A DNA stretch of 58,619 nucleotides from JADCGM01 sp943368345 (GTDB taxonomy: Bacteria > Pseudomonadota > Alphaproteobacteria > Sphingomonadales > Sphingomonadaceae). Every line of letters starts with the position of its first letter. Position 1 is the stretch's first letter. The notes under the pieces were generated by a model. That model was given only the letters and a program-made list of their open reading frames with translations. It did no database searches and had not been told where the DNA came from. The translations under genes and the position numbers were made by a program. The stretch is taken from the NCBI GenBank assembly GCA_943368345.1, contig CALRKY020000020.1:1-58619 (forward strand). Reading direction: 5' to 3'. Shown piece by piece: positions 24,716 to 33,774 of this stretch.

Positions 24716-25290
24716 TTGGCCGCAGCAGGGGCGGCTGGCGGGGTGACGCTGACGCGTGGCAGCGACACATCGAGGCGCTTCACCACTTCGGCGGTCACAT
24801 CCAGCGCCGGGTTCATCGCCAGCGTCGCATCAGACCGCAACGCGACCTGCGCACCACGCTCGCGCATGATCTGCTGGGTGATCGGGCCGACCGCCTGCAG
24901 GATCTGCTGCTGGACATAGCGCTGGCTGACCTGGAAATCCTGCTCGCGGCTCTGGACTTCGGCCTGTCCGGCCTGCTGGCGCTGCTGCAGTTCATTGGCC
25001 TTGGCTTGCAGGGCAGCGGGTGCGATGGCGTTGGCTGCCTGCTGCTTGCGCAGGGCATCGGCATCGGCGGTCAGGCCATCCTGAAGCTGCTTGGCGCGGG
25101 CCTGCAGGGCAGCGACCTTGGTCTTCAGCTGGGCATCGCCGTTGATGCCGGCCGCCGACTTCACGAAAATCTGTTCAAGGTCGATGATGATGATGCCGTT
25201 GCCTGCCGCCGCCGGAGTCTGGGCGAGTGCCGGTGCTGAGGACATGGTCAGCGCGACGGCGGCGAGAAGCAGATGGCGGGTCTTGATCAT
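24712..25290 (-). CDS. OmpH/Skp family periplasmic chaperone (copy proximal to fabZ)
   Basis: 192 residues. Signal peptide with cleavage after ALA (residues 1-23, MIKTRHLLLAAVALTMSSAP...). The mature part opens with GIIIIDLEQIFVKSAAG, followed by a long Gln/Ala-rich coiled-coil segment (about residues 55-135), the tentacle region of Skp, and a C-terminal strand region ending in a Pro/Ala tail. Skp-type proteins hold unfolded outer-membrane proteins for BamA. It is one of two tandem copies between bamA and fabZ. Confidence 0.88.
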   Translation of the reverse strand: MIKTRHLLLAAVALTMSSAPALAQTPAAAGNGIIIIDLEQIFVKSAAGINGDAQLKTKVAALQARAKQLQDGLTADADALRKQQAANAIAPAALQAKANELQQRQQAGQAEVQSREQDFQVSQRYVQQQILQAVGPITQQIMRERGAQVALRSDATLAMNPALDVTAEVVKRLDVSLPRVSVTPPAAPAAAK

Positions 25291-25332
25291 GGTGCGGGTC
25301 TTTCCTGAATAATGAAGGGAGTTTGAAACGAG

Positions 25333-25893
25333 TTACTTGGCTGGGGTTGCGGTCGAGACGCGGGGCAGTGCCCGGTCCAGACGGGAAATGGCGTCGGCGG
25401 TGATATTGAGGGTACCGCTGCTCTGCAAGGTGGCGGCCTGCGGCAGGACAAGATTTGCCCCCTTCTCCCGCATCAGCGCGGCAAGGATGGGCTGGGCTGC
25501 CTCGTTGATCTGCTTGGCGACCGAATCGCGGGTGGCCTGAAATTCCTGGCTGCGCTTTTGCAGGTCGGCCTCGGCAGTCTGGCGGCGGGTTTGCAGATCC
25601 CGGACCTTGCCTTCCCAGGCCGCAACCGCCGGTCCTGCCGCTGCCGGACGGGAATTGCGCAGCGCCTGTTCCTCATTGGTGAACTGGGTCCGGAGCGAGG
25701 CGACGCGGGCCTGAATGGCATCCAGCTTCACCTTCAATTCTCCTTGCGCGATGCGCCCGGCGGCGGAATTGTTGATCACCCGGTCCATGTCGACGACCAC
25801 GATCACCGCCTGCGGTGCCGCCTGCGCCAGCGCCGGGGCTGCACAGACCGACATGAGCGCGACGGCCAGGGTGGTCCGGAACATCCGTATCAT
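25333..25893 (-). CDS. OmpH/Skp family periplasmic chaperone (copy next to bamA)
   Basis: 186 residues. Signal peptide ending ALA (residues 1-23). The mature part opens with AVIVVVDMDRVINNSAAGR, the OmpH start motif, followed by a coiled coil rich in Arg, Gln and Ala (about 50-130) and the family's C-terminal strand region. It shares layout and several segments with the copy downstream but is clearly diverged, so the duplication is old. The ATG overlaps the bamA stop by one base. Confidence 0.88.
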   Translation of the reverse strand: MIRMFRTTLAVALMSVCAAPALAQAAPQAVIVVVDMDRVINNSAAGRIAQGELKVKLDAIQARVASLRTQFTNEEQALRNSRPAAAGPAVAAWEGKVRDLQTRRQTAEADLQKRSQEFQATRDSVAKQINEAAQPILAALMREKGANLVLPQAATLQSSGTLNITADAISRLDRALPRVSTATPAK

Positions 25894-28460
25894 CAGAACT
25901 GCGTCCCCACGTTGAACTGGAAGGATTTTATATCGTCGCCGTCGACCTTGTTCAGCGCCTTGGCAAAATCGATGCGGAACGGCCCGAACGGGGAATTCCA
26001 GGAAATGCCGGCCCCGACCGAGATGCGCGGCTTCGGGCTGTCGCCCAGGAATTCCTCAAATATCGTGCTGCCGATTGGGCACCCCGCACTCGTTCCCGGC
26101 ACCGGCAGGGGCCCCGTTCCGCGGCAGGTGATGACATTATTCTGTGTCTTGGTATCCCACAGAGCCCCGATATCGGCGAACACCGATGGGCGAATGCCCA
26201 GTTCACGGCCGCCAGCGCCGAGCGGAATTTCAACCTCGACCTTGCCCCGGTAGTAGGCGTCGCCGCCAAGGGCGGTGTCGAGCGCATTGGCGCGATCCCC
26301 GACAACGGCCCCGGTCATCGCATCGACGCCGCGCTGGATGGTGCGAGGACCGACGCCGCGAATGTCAAAACCGCGCAATTCCGGCTCACCAAGGAAGAAG
26401 CGGTCGGTCAGCCGGATTTTGCGGCCGCCAAGCCCGCGAATATAGCCAGCCTCCGCCCCGGCATTCAGGATGAACCCGGCGGGCAGGCCCCAATATTTGT
26501 CGAAATTGGCGCGGGTCCGCAGATATTTGACGTCGCCGCCGACCCCGGCAAGATCCTGGTTGAACACGAAGCGGTTGCCCTGACTCGGCCGGGCCCGGTT
26601 GTTCAGATTGTCGTAGACGATACTGTAGCCGACTGAGGAAATCGTGAAATTGCCAACCGCCTCGCAGACGAAAAACCCGGCGTTGCAATTGCTGCTGATG
26701 CGCTCGCTCGGCTGAATGCCGTCCATCGGGTTGTTCAGGTCGTTGAAGAATTGATCGGCAAGCTTCACCTTTTCCTGCGACAGGCCGTAACGGGTCGAAG
26801 CGGCCCAATATTCGGTGATCGGAAAGCCGGTGCGCAGCTGGAAGCCGGTGGTCAGCTGGCTGTAGATATCCTGCCGGTCATTGTTGACCCCGAAGCCGAA
26901 CGACTGAGAATCCTGCCGGAAGATATCGGCGCCGAGCGCGAGATTGCGGTTGAACAAATAGGGTTCCGTGAAGCCCAGATTGACCGATTTCGAAAAGCTC
27001 GAATAATTGACCGAGGTGCGCAACTGCTGCGCCATGCCACGGAAATTGCGCTGTTCAACCGACAGATTGAGGATGAACTTCTCAAGGCTGGAAAACCCGG
27101 CGGAAATCTGCAGCGTACCGGTTGATTTTTCCTCGATATTGACGCCGAGCACGATCTTGTCGGGAGTGGAGCCGGGCTTCTGGTCCACCTCCAGCTTTTC
27201 CTGGAAAAAGCCGAGGGACTGGATGCGGTCGCGGGAACGTTTGACCTTGATGGTGTTGAACGCGTCACCTTCCGCCAGCCGGAATTCGCGGCGGATGATC
27301 TTGTCCTTGGTCCGGGTGTTGCCGTTGATGTCGATGCGTTCGACATAAACGCGCGGGGCCTCGTTGATCAGGAAGGTCACGCTCATCGTCCGCTTTTCCT
27401 TGTCGCGGTCGAAGTTCGGACGGATGTCGGCAAAGGCATAACCCAGCAGACCAACGGTATCGGTCAGGGAGGTGACGGTGTCCTCCACCGCCTTGGCGTC
27501 GTACCAATCACCCTTTTTCAAGCGGATGACGCTCTTGAAGGCATCGGCCTTGATGTCGCGGATCTGACTTTGCAGGTCGATCTCGGCAAATTTATACCGC
27601 TCTCCCTCGTCGACGACGAAGGTCACGATGAAATCCTTCTGCGGCGTCAGTTCGGCAACCGCCGACACCACCCGGAAATCGGCATAGCCCTTTTGCAGGT
27701 AGAATTGCCGCAGCTTCTGCTGGTCATAGGCCTGGCGGTCGGGGTCGTAGGTGTCGTTGGAGGTGAATAATTTGTACCAGCGCGCCGCCTTGGTCGCCAT
27801 TTCGTCGCGCAGGTCGCCGTCGGAAAATGCCTTGTTGCCGATGATGTTGATCTGGCGGACCTTGGACTTTGACCCTTCGACCATTTCGAACACCACATCG
27901 ACGCGGTTCTGGTCGAGTTGGACGATCTTGGGTTCAACCGACGCGGCGAACCGGCCCTGGCGGCGATAAAGTTCCAGGATGCGCCCGACATCGGCCCGGG
28001 CCTTGGACCGGGTGAAAATCTGCCGCGGGGCCAGCCGGATTTCCTCGCGGATTTTTTCTTCCTTGAGGCGCTTGTTGCCCTCCAGAATGATCCGGTTGAT
28101 CACCGGATTTTCCCGGACCTCAATCACCAGCGTTCCCGCCTCATCGCGGATCCGGGCGTCGGCGAACAATTCAGTGGCGAACAGCGCCTTCAGCGCCAGA
28201 TCGAGCCGTTCGCGGTCATAGGCCTCGCCGACCCGCAGATCGACATAGGAGCGCACGGTTTCGGGCTCCAGCCGCTCGCTGCCCCGCACAATGATCTCAC
28301 GGACAATACCACTAGTCAGTGGCGCGGCACCGGGCGCGACCTGCTGCGCCAGGGCGTCGCCTGGCTGCACCACCGCGATCCCGCCAAGCATCGTCCCGAC
28401 CAGCAAAGCCGCTGTCAGTCGCCGTGCCCGGTTCCCAATCGTCCCAACGCCATCGATCAC
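25893..28460 (-). CDS. bamA: outer membrane protein assembly factor BamA
   Basis: Central subunit of the BAM complex, which folds beta-barrel proteins into the outer membrane. 855 residues. The signal sequence ends in ALAQQ. Five POTRA domains follow (about residues 50-450), the first opening IVREIIVRGSERLEPETV, then the Omp85 barrel with the lid-lock motif in LTDRFFLGEPELRGFDIRGVGPR (RGF). The C-terminus ends in phenylalanine (FQFNVGTQF), the usual outer-membrane signature. The start is a GTG; AAGGG lies about ten bases upstream. It is flanked by rseP and the OmpH copies. Confidence 0.96.
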   Translation of the reverse strand: MIDGVGTIGNRARRLTAALLVGTMLGGIAVVQPGDALAQQVAPGAAPLTSGIVREIIVRGSERLEPETVRSYVDLRVGEAYDRERLDLALKALFATELFADARIRDEAGTLVIEVRENPVINRIILEGNKRLKEEKIREEIRLAPRQIFTRSKARADVGRILELYRRQGRFAASVEPKIVQLDQNRVDVVFEMVEGSKSKVRQINIIGNKAFSDGDLRDEMATKAARWYKLFTSNDTYDPDRQAYDQQKLRQFYLQKGYADFRVVSAVAELTPQKDFIVTFVVDEGERYKFAEIDLQSQIRDIKADAFKSVIRLKKGDWYDAKAVEDTVTSLTDTVGLLGYAFADIRPNFDRDKEKRTMSVTFLINEAPRVYVERIDINGNTRTKDKIIRREFRLAEGDAFNTIKVKRSRDRIQSLGFFQEKLEVDQKPGSTPDKIVLGVNIEEKSTGTLQISAGFSSLEKFILNLSVEQRNFRGMAQQLRTSVNYSSFSKSVNLGFTEPYLFNRNLALGADIFRQDSQSFGFGVNNDRQDIYSQLTTGFQLRTGFPITEYWAASTRYGLSQEKVKLADQFFNDLNNPMDGIQPSERISSNCNAGFFVCEAVGNFTISSVGYSIVYDNLNNRARPSQGNRFVFNQDLAGVGGDVKYLRTRANFDKYWGLPAGFILNAGAEAGYIRGLGGRKIRLTDRFFLGEPELRGFDIRGVGPRTIQRGVDAMTGAVVGDRANALDTALGGDAYYRGKVEVEIPLGAGGRELGIRPSVFADIGALWDTKTQNNVITCRGTGPLPVPGTSAGCPIGSTIFEEFLGDSPKPRISVGAGISWNSPFGPFRIDFAKALNKVDGDDIKSFQFNVGTQF

Positions 28461-28506
28461 GCGTACCCGCCCTTCTCCAACTCACCCCGACCGGCCCCGT
28501 GGGACC

Positions 28507-29643
28507 CTAGCCGAGCAGGCCCGCCAATTGCTTGAACACCCCGAACGACGCAAGGTCGTTCCACGTCAGGAATAGCATCAGCGAGACTAACGCTGCAAAG
28601 CCCGACATGAATGCCCATTCCTGGACCTTCGGATTGAGGGGCCGCCGACGAACGCCCTCGACCGCATAGAGGAAGAGATGTCCGCCGTCGAGCATCGGAA
28701 CTGGCAGCAAGTTAATGAACCCGAGGTTAATTGAGATAAGTGCCATGAATTGCACGAGATTCAGCAAGCCCATCGACGCCTGCTGCCCGGAAAATTGCGC
28801 AATCTTGAGCGGCCCGCCCAGCTCCTTCACCGAACGCCGGCCGGTGATGACCTGCACCAGCGTATCGGTCATCGCCCGGGTCAGCGCCACGGTCTCCTCA
28901 ACCGCGACGACAATGGCGCGACCGGGGCCAACTTTCTCGACAATCTGCCGCGCGCTGCCGACGCCGAGCTGGCCCCGGGTATAGACATTGCCGAACCGGT
29001 CCTTTTCCACCAGCACCGCCGGGGTCACGATCAGACGGGTCGCAGAGCCACTCCGGTCAACGACGGCGGCGACGGCCTGCCCCGGATTGATCGACACGAT
29101 CCGGACCACATCCTCAAAGCGCGCGATCTGCTGACCGTCCAAGGAGACGATCCGGTCACCGACCCGGAACCCCGCAGCCTTGGCCGGACTATTCTCCGCG
29201 ATATAGTCGACGGTTGCCGGGGTGTAGGGGTGGCCGAGGACGGCGAAGAAGCCGGCAAAGATCACAATCGCGAACAGGAAATTAATAAGCGGCCCACCAG
29301 CAACGATGATGGCGCGCTGCCACAGCGGGGCAAAGGCAAAAATTCCCTGACGCTGGTTGTCCGGTAAATTCTCAACCTCTGGAGATGGTTGGGACGATGC
29401 GTTCAGGTCTCCAACGAACTTCACATAGCCACCAAGCGGCAGCAGCGCCAGTTTCCAGCGCGTCCCGTGCTTGTCGGTCCAGCCGATCAGTTCCCGGCCA
29501 AAGCCAACCGAAAATGTCTCGGCCCGGATGCCGAACATCCGCCCTGCGAGATAGTGACCAAGCTCATGGACGGTCACCAACACCCCAATGACCAGGGCAA
29601 ACATCAAGACGGTGTAGAGAAACGTCGGCTGCGCCAGTTCCAT
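28507..29643 (-). CDS. rseP: RIP metalloprotease RseP
   Basis: Intramembrane site-2 protease that acts on anti-sigma factors in the envelope stress response. 378 residues. Zinc motif HELGH at 26-30 in the first membrane helix, a PDZ domain in the middle (KAAGFRVGDRIVSLDGQ), and the second metal motif MLDGGHL near the C-terminus. Four membrane segments are apparent. The ATG overlaps the dxr stop by one base. Confidence 0.95.
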   Translation of the reverse strand: MELAQPTFLYTVLMFALVIGVLVTVHELGHYLAGRMFGIRAETFSVGFGRELIGWTDKHGTRWKLALLPLGGYVKFVGDLNASSQPSPEVENLPDNQRQGIFAFAPLWQRAIIVAGGPLINFLFAIVIFAGFFAVLGHPYTPATVDYIAENSPAKAAGFRVGDRIVSLDGQQIARFEDVVRIVSINPGQAVAAVVDRSGSATRLIVTPAVLVEKDRFGNVYTRGQLGVGSARQIVEKVGPGRAIVVAVEETVALTRAMTDTLVQVITGRRSVKELGGPLKIAQFSGQQASMGLLNLVQFMALISINLGFINLLPVPMLDGGHLFLYAVEGVRRRPLNPKVQEWAFMSGFAALVSLMLFLTWNDLASFGVFKQLAGLLG

Positions 29644-30818
29644 CAGTTCATCCTCGCTTGCACCAAAGCCCCGGCCCGGTCTCTCGCAGCAGCATCGACC
29701 GCCATCACGTCGTCCAGACTGGACATCGGACGGCTTGCCATACCTTCCAAAGTTTCGCCAACGATTGCGGCGATATCGAGGAAGCCGATCCGCCGCCCGA
29801 GGAAAGCTGCCACCGCGATTTCATTCGCGGCATTGAGCACGGCGGGCGCCGACCCACCCTCCCGGAGCGCCGCCCAGGCAAGGTTGAGCGCCGGGAAGCG
29901 GACCGGATCGGGTGCTTCAAACTCCAGCCGCCCGATTTCGACAAGGTCGAGCCGGTGGCAGGGTGTCGCAATCCGGTCAGGCCAGGCCAGCGCATAGCTG
30001 ATCGGGGTTCGCATGTCGGGCGTCCCAAGCTGCGCCAGCACCGAGCCGTCGACATATTCGACAAGGCTGTGCACCACCGATTGCGGATGCACGATAATGT
30101 CGAGCTTCTCGGCGTCGATCGGGAACAGGTGATAGGCCTCGATCAGCTCCAGTCCCTTGTTCATCAGGGTCGCGCTGTCGACCGAAATCTTGGTGCCCAT
30201 CGACCAGACCGGATGCGCGACCGCCTGCTCCGGCGTGACGCCGCGCATGGCATCGTAGGACAATTGCCGGAACGGGCCGCCGCTCGCGGTCAGAATGACC
30301 CGCGAAATCCGTTCGGGTCGTTCAAAATCGAAACATTGGAAAATCGCATTATGCTCGGAATCGACCGGCAACAGCCGTGAGCCGGTGCGTGCGGCGGTCC
30401 GGGTGACCAGATCGCCGGCGCAGACCAGCGATTCCTTGTTGGCCAGCGCCACGACCGCACCGCGTTCCACCGCGCGAAGTGTCGGAAAGAGTCCGGCAGC
30501 CCCAACGATGGCGGCCATCACCACATCGCTTGGCCGGTCCGCCGCCTCATTGAGCGCGTCGGTCCCGGCGGCAACCGCAATGCCGGTCCCGGCCAGCGCA
30601 TCCTTCAGGTCCCCGTAGCAACGGTCGTTCGCCACCACCGCGATATCGGGCCGGATGCGGCGCGCCTGGGCCGCAAGTGTTGCCACGTCGCTGTTGGCGG
30701 TCAGCGCCGAGACATGCCAGCGCTCCGGCTCCCGCTCCAGCAGATCAAGGGTCGATTTGCCGACCGAGCCAGTTGATCCCAGCACGGCGACGCTGCGGCG
30801 CGCCCTCACCGGAACCAC
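29643..30818 (-). CDS. dxr: 1-deoxy-D-xylulose 5-phosphate reductoisomerase
   Basis: NADPH-dependent second step of the MEP isoprenoid pathway. 391 residues. NADPH-binding VAVLGSTGSVGKSTLDLL (residues 10-27), VALANKESLVCAGD (the metal/substrate region) and LPVDSEHNAIFQCF are all present. The start is uncertain between GTG 30818 (used here) and GTG 30809, which would overlap the cdsA stop as GTGA and give 388 residues. Confidence 0.95.
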   Translation of the reverse strand: MVPVRARRSVAVLGSTGSVGKSTLDLLEREPERWHVSALTANSDVATLAAQARRIRPDIAVVANDRCYGDLKDALAGTGIAVAAGTDALNEAADRPSDVVMAAIVGAAGLFPTLRAVERGAVVALANKESLVCAGDLVTRTAARTGSRLLPVDSEHNAIFQCFDFERPERISRVILTASGGPFRQLSYDAMRGVTPEQAVAHPVWSMGTKISVDSATLMNKGLELIEAYHLFPIDAEKLDIIVHPQSVVHSLVEYVDGSVLAQLGTPDMRTPISYALAWPDRIATPCHRLDLVEIGRLEFEAPDPVRFPALNLAWAALREGGSAPAVLNAANEIAVAAFLGRRIGFLDIAAIVGETLEGMASRPMSSLDDVMAVDAAARDRAGALVQARMN

Positions 30819-31666
30819 CCGGGTGCTGCCATCGACAGCGCAACGACAATCGCCACCGGAACCAGACCGTCGAGCCGGTCCATCACCCCGCCGTGGCCAG
30901 GCAGCAAAGTTCCGGAATCCTTCACACCGGCGCGGCGTTTCAGCCAGGACTCGTAGAAATCACCGGCCTGCGAAACGATGGCGAGCCCGGCACCGGTGAT
31001 GGCCATGGCAGCCACGTTGCGGGGATTCCAGAAACCGGTTGGATCACCAAGCCCACCCGCCCGTTCAAATTCGGCCTGGAACCACCAGATCGCCATGCCC
31101 GCACTGGCAAGGGCCGCACCGGTCATGCCGCCGATAAGCCCGGCCCAGGTTTTCTTCGGGCTGATCCGCGGCGCAATCTTTGGGCCGCCAATGGCGCGTC
31201 CGGCAAAATAGGCGAGGATATCGGTGGACCAGACGATCAGCAGCACCCAGAGCACGATGCCCAGCCCACTCGGTTCCCGCAGCCAGATCAGCGCAACGCC
31301 CGGCAGTCCGGAATAGAGCAATCCTGCCGCGAACCCGTCGCGTGGCTTTCGGCGGGCAAGCCGGATGACGCTCCAGACAATGGCAACCAAAACCAGGCCG
31401 ATCGCGGCATAGGTTGGCAAATCGCGGGTGGTGGCGAGGCAGGCCAGCCCAACCGCCAGCAGCCCGACAAAGCGCTGCGTCCGGCCTATCCGGTGCATCT
31501 GCGCCCATTCGGCAAACATCAGCAGCGATGCCAGGCTGGCCAGCGCGCCAAACCACAGGCCCCCGGCCCAAAGCGCGGCCAGCGCGACGACAATCAGCGG
31601 TACGGCGACAATGATCCGTCGCGCCAGATCGCTCTTCGGCGGGGTCGACGGTGCGGAGTCGGTCAC
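30806..31666 (-). CDS. cdsA: phosphatidate cytidylyltransferase
   Basis: Makes CDP-diacylglycerol for phospholipid synthesis; an inner-membrane protein with about eight hydrophobic segments. 286 residues from the GTG that overlaps the uppS stop (GTGA). The family motif S-x-K-R/T-x2-KD-x3-P is seen partly as ISPKKTWAGLIGG, followed by GVKDSGTLLPGHGGVMDRLDG, the CTP-transferase signature with its metal-binding Asp residues. The frame stays open 40 codons upstream, but that is antisense-free overlap with uppS and does not resemble CdsA. Confidence 0.94.
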   Translation of the reverse strand: MTDSAPSTPPKSDLARRIIVAVPLIVVALAALWAGGLWFGALASLASLLMFAEWAQMHRIGRTQRFVGLLAVGLACLATTRDLPTYAAIGLVLVAIVWSVIRLARRKPRDGFAAGLLYSGLPGVALIWLREPSGLGIVLWVLLIVWSTDILAYFAGRAIGGPKIAPRISPKKTWAGLIGGMTGAALASAGMAIWWFQAEFERAGGLGDPTGFWNPRNVAAMAITGAGLAIVSQAGDFYESWLKRRAGVKDSGTLLPGHGGVMDRLDGLVPVAIVVALSMAAPGWFR

Positions 31667-32391
31667 AGGCCGCCGTAGCGCCGTTCGCGCTCGGCAAAGA
31701 CCGCCAGGGCCGACCGCAGCGTCGCCTCGGTGAAATCGGGCCAGAGCACGTCGGTGAAATGCAGTTCGGCATAGGCCGCCTGCCACATCATGAAATTGGA
31801 CAGCCGCACTTCCCCCGAGGTCCGGATGATCAGGTCTGGCAAGGGCAGACCGGCGGTGTCGAGCCGTGCCTCAATCGCTTCCGGGCTGATCTCCACCCCG
31901 TCAGCCACCAGCTTTTTAACGGCGCGGCTGATCTCATCCTGCGAGCCGTAGTTGAGGGCGAGGACCAGCGTCAGCGTCGTGTTGGCGCTGGTTTGGGCAA
32001 TCGACCGGGCAATCAGGTCGCGCAGATCACCGCTCAATCGGCCAAGATCCCCGATGAAATGCAGGCGCACGCCGCTGCGGTCCAGTTCATCAATCTCGCT
32101 TTGCAGGTAGTGACGGAGCAAGCCCATCAGCCCGTCGACCTCATCTTCCGGCCGTTTCCAGTTTTCCGAGCTGAATGCGTAGAGGGTCAGAACTTCGATG
32201 CCGAGCTTGGGCGCAGCTTCGACAGCACGCCGGACCGCCTCCGCCCCGGCACGGTGCCCGGCAATCCGGGGCAGGAAGCGCTTCTTCGCCCAGCGACCAT
32301 TGCCGTCCATGATGATCGCAACATGACGGGCCGACGACGGCCCCGAACCGGCAGCGCGGTCTTGATCAATCCGGGCGGACTGGACCGTCAC
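31663..32391 (-). CDS. uppS: undecaprenyl (di-trans,poly-cis) diphosphate synthase
   Basis: Condenses isopentenyl diphosphate onto farnesyl diphosphate to make the C55 lipid carrier for cell wall synthesis. 242 residues. Catalytic and P-loop region HVAIIMDGNGRWAKKR (about 23-38), GHRAGAEAVRRAV, and near the C-terminus DLIIRTSGEVRLSNFMMWQAAYAEL and the typical LWPDFTEA. The start GTG overlaps the frr stop. Confidence 0.96.
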   Translation of the reverse strand: MTVQSARIDQDRAAGSGPSSARHVAIIMDGNGRWAKKRFLPRIAGHRAGAEAVRRAVEAAPKLGIEVLTLYAFSSENWKRPEDEVDGLMGLLRHYLQSEIDELDRSGVRLHFIGDLGRLSGDLRDLIARSIAQTSANTTLTLVLALNYGSQDEISRAVKKLVADGVEISPEAIEARLDTAGLPLPDLIIRTSGEVRLSNFMMWQAAYAELHFTDVLWPDFTEATLRSALAVFAERERRYGGL

Positions 32392-32957
32392 TTGCCCAGG
32401 ATTTCCTTTTCCTTCTGGGCGGCGGCCGCATCAATCTCGGCGATGAAACGGTCGGTCAGTTTCTGCACATCTGCTTCCAACCGCTTCTGATCGTCCTGAC
32501 TGATATCACCCTTCTTTTCAGCGGTTTTCAGGCTTTCGTTTCCATCGCGTCTGACATTGCGGGCCGCGATTTTGGCTTTTTCCGAATATTGGTGACAGAG
32601 TTTGGCCAATTCCTTGCGGCGATCCTCCGTCAGGTCGGGGATCGGCAGGCGCAGCGTCTGCCCGTCCATGATCGGATTGAGACCGAGGCCTGATGAACGG
32701 ATGGCGCGGTCGACGATCTGGACGTTGGATTTGTCCCACACCTGCACCGCCAACATCCGAGCATCCGGAGCGGTCACGGTCGCCACCTGGCTGAGCGGCA
32801 TGTTGGAGCCGTAGACCTCCACCGTGATCGGATCGAGCAGCGAGGTGTTCGCCCGTCCGGTGCGCAATCCGGCAAGATCGCTCTTCAGGGTTTCCACCGC
32901 GCCCTTCATCCGGCGCTCAAGGTCGGCTTTGGTGGCGGCAGCGTCAAAAATGGCCAT
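32388..32957 (-). CDS. frr: ribosome recycling factor
   Basis: Splits the post-termination ribosome together with EF-G. 189 residues, standard length. Starts MAIFDAAATKADLERRMKGA; LAGLRTGRANTSLLDPITVEVYG and the later ARNVRRDGNESLK are the usual signatures. It follows pyrH after three bases. Confidence 0.97.
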   Translation of the reverse strand: MAIFDAAATKADLERRMKGAVETLKSDLAGLRTGRANTSLLDPITVEVYGSNMPLSQVATVTAPDARMLAVQVWDKSNVQIVDRAIRSSGLGLNPIMDGQTLRLPIPDLTEDRRKELAKLCHQYSEKAKIAARNVRRDGNESLKTAEKKGDISQDDQKRLEADVQKLTDRFIAEIDAAAAQKEKEILGK

Positions 32958-32960
32958 CTC

Positions 32961-33683
32961 TCAATCCTCGTTGCTGACGATTGTGGATACACCCTCTCCG
33001 GCGAGCACGCGGGCCAGATTGCCATGCTCCCGGATGTTGAACACCACGATCGGAATATTATTGTCGCGGCACAGCGCCACCGCCGACGCATCCATCACCT
33101 TCAGGTCGCGGCTCAGCACATCGCCAAATCCAATACCATCATAGCGCTTGGCTGCCGGATTCTTCTTCGGGTCACTGTCGTAGATGCCGTCAACCGAGGT
33201 GCCCTTGAACAAGGCGTCGCAGCCCATTTCCGCCGCCCGGAGCGCGGCCGCCGTATCGGTGGTGAAAAACGGATTGCCGGTCCCGGCAGCAAAAATGACG
33301 ATCCGCCCTTTTTCCATATGCCGGGTGGCGCGCCGCCGGATGTAGGGTTCGCAGACCGTCGCCATCGGAATAGCCGACTGCACCCGGGTATCGACCCCTT
33401 GCCGCTCCAGCGCATTCTGCACCGCCAGCGCATTCATCACCGTGGCGAGCATGCCCATATAATCGGCGCTGGTCCGGTCAAAGCCCTTCGCCGCCGCTGC
33501 CAATCCCCGGAAAATATTGCCGCCGCCGATGACGAGGCACAGTTCAAACCCGGCGTCGCGCGCGCGCTTGATCTCGTCGGCCAGTCGCGCGACCGTGGTG
33601 GTATCGATGCCAAAAGCACCGTCCCCCATCAGCGCTTCGCCGGACAGCTTGAGCAATATCCGTTTGAACGGTTTTCGGGCCAT
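32961..33683 (-). CDS. pyrH: UMP kinase
   Basis: Phosphorylates UMP to UDP; hexameric, allosteric amino-acid-kinase fold. 240 residues from the chosen ATG (MARKPFKRILLKLSGEAL). GGGNIFRG, the ATVMNALAVQNALE segment and GTGNPFFTTDTAAALRA are signatures. An ATG three codons upstream (33692, three bases from a GGAGG) is a possible alternative giving 243 residues. The open frame beyond this is not PyrH-like. Confidence 0.95.
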   Translation of the reverse strand: MARKPFKRILLKLSGEALMGDGAFGIDTTTVARLADEIKRARDAGFELCLVIGGGNIFRGLAAAAKGFDRTSADYMGMLATVMNALAVQNALERQGVDTRVQSAIPMATVCEPYIRRRATRHMEKGRIVIFAAGTGNPFFTTDTAAALRAAEMGCDALFKGTSVDGIYDSDPKKNPAAKRYDGIGFGDVLSRDLKVMDASAVALCRDNNIPIVVFNIREHGNLARVLAGEGVSTIVSNED

Positions 33684-33774
33684 AAGTTCCATGTCCCTCC
33701 CCATGGGAACGCCGGTCACCATAAAGAGGGCACCCGCAGCGGACAAGCCGCGCAGACCCGGCAATTTCCCGCGG

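Noticed and set aside
30677..31678. 333-codon open frame on the plus strand opposite dxr/cdsA
   Set aside because: Low-complexity Arg/Gln/Pro/Gly-rich shadow of conserved genes.
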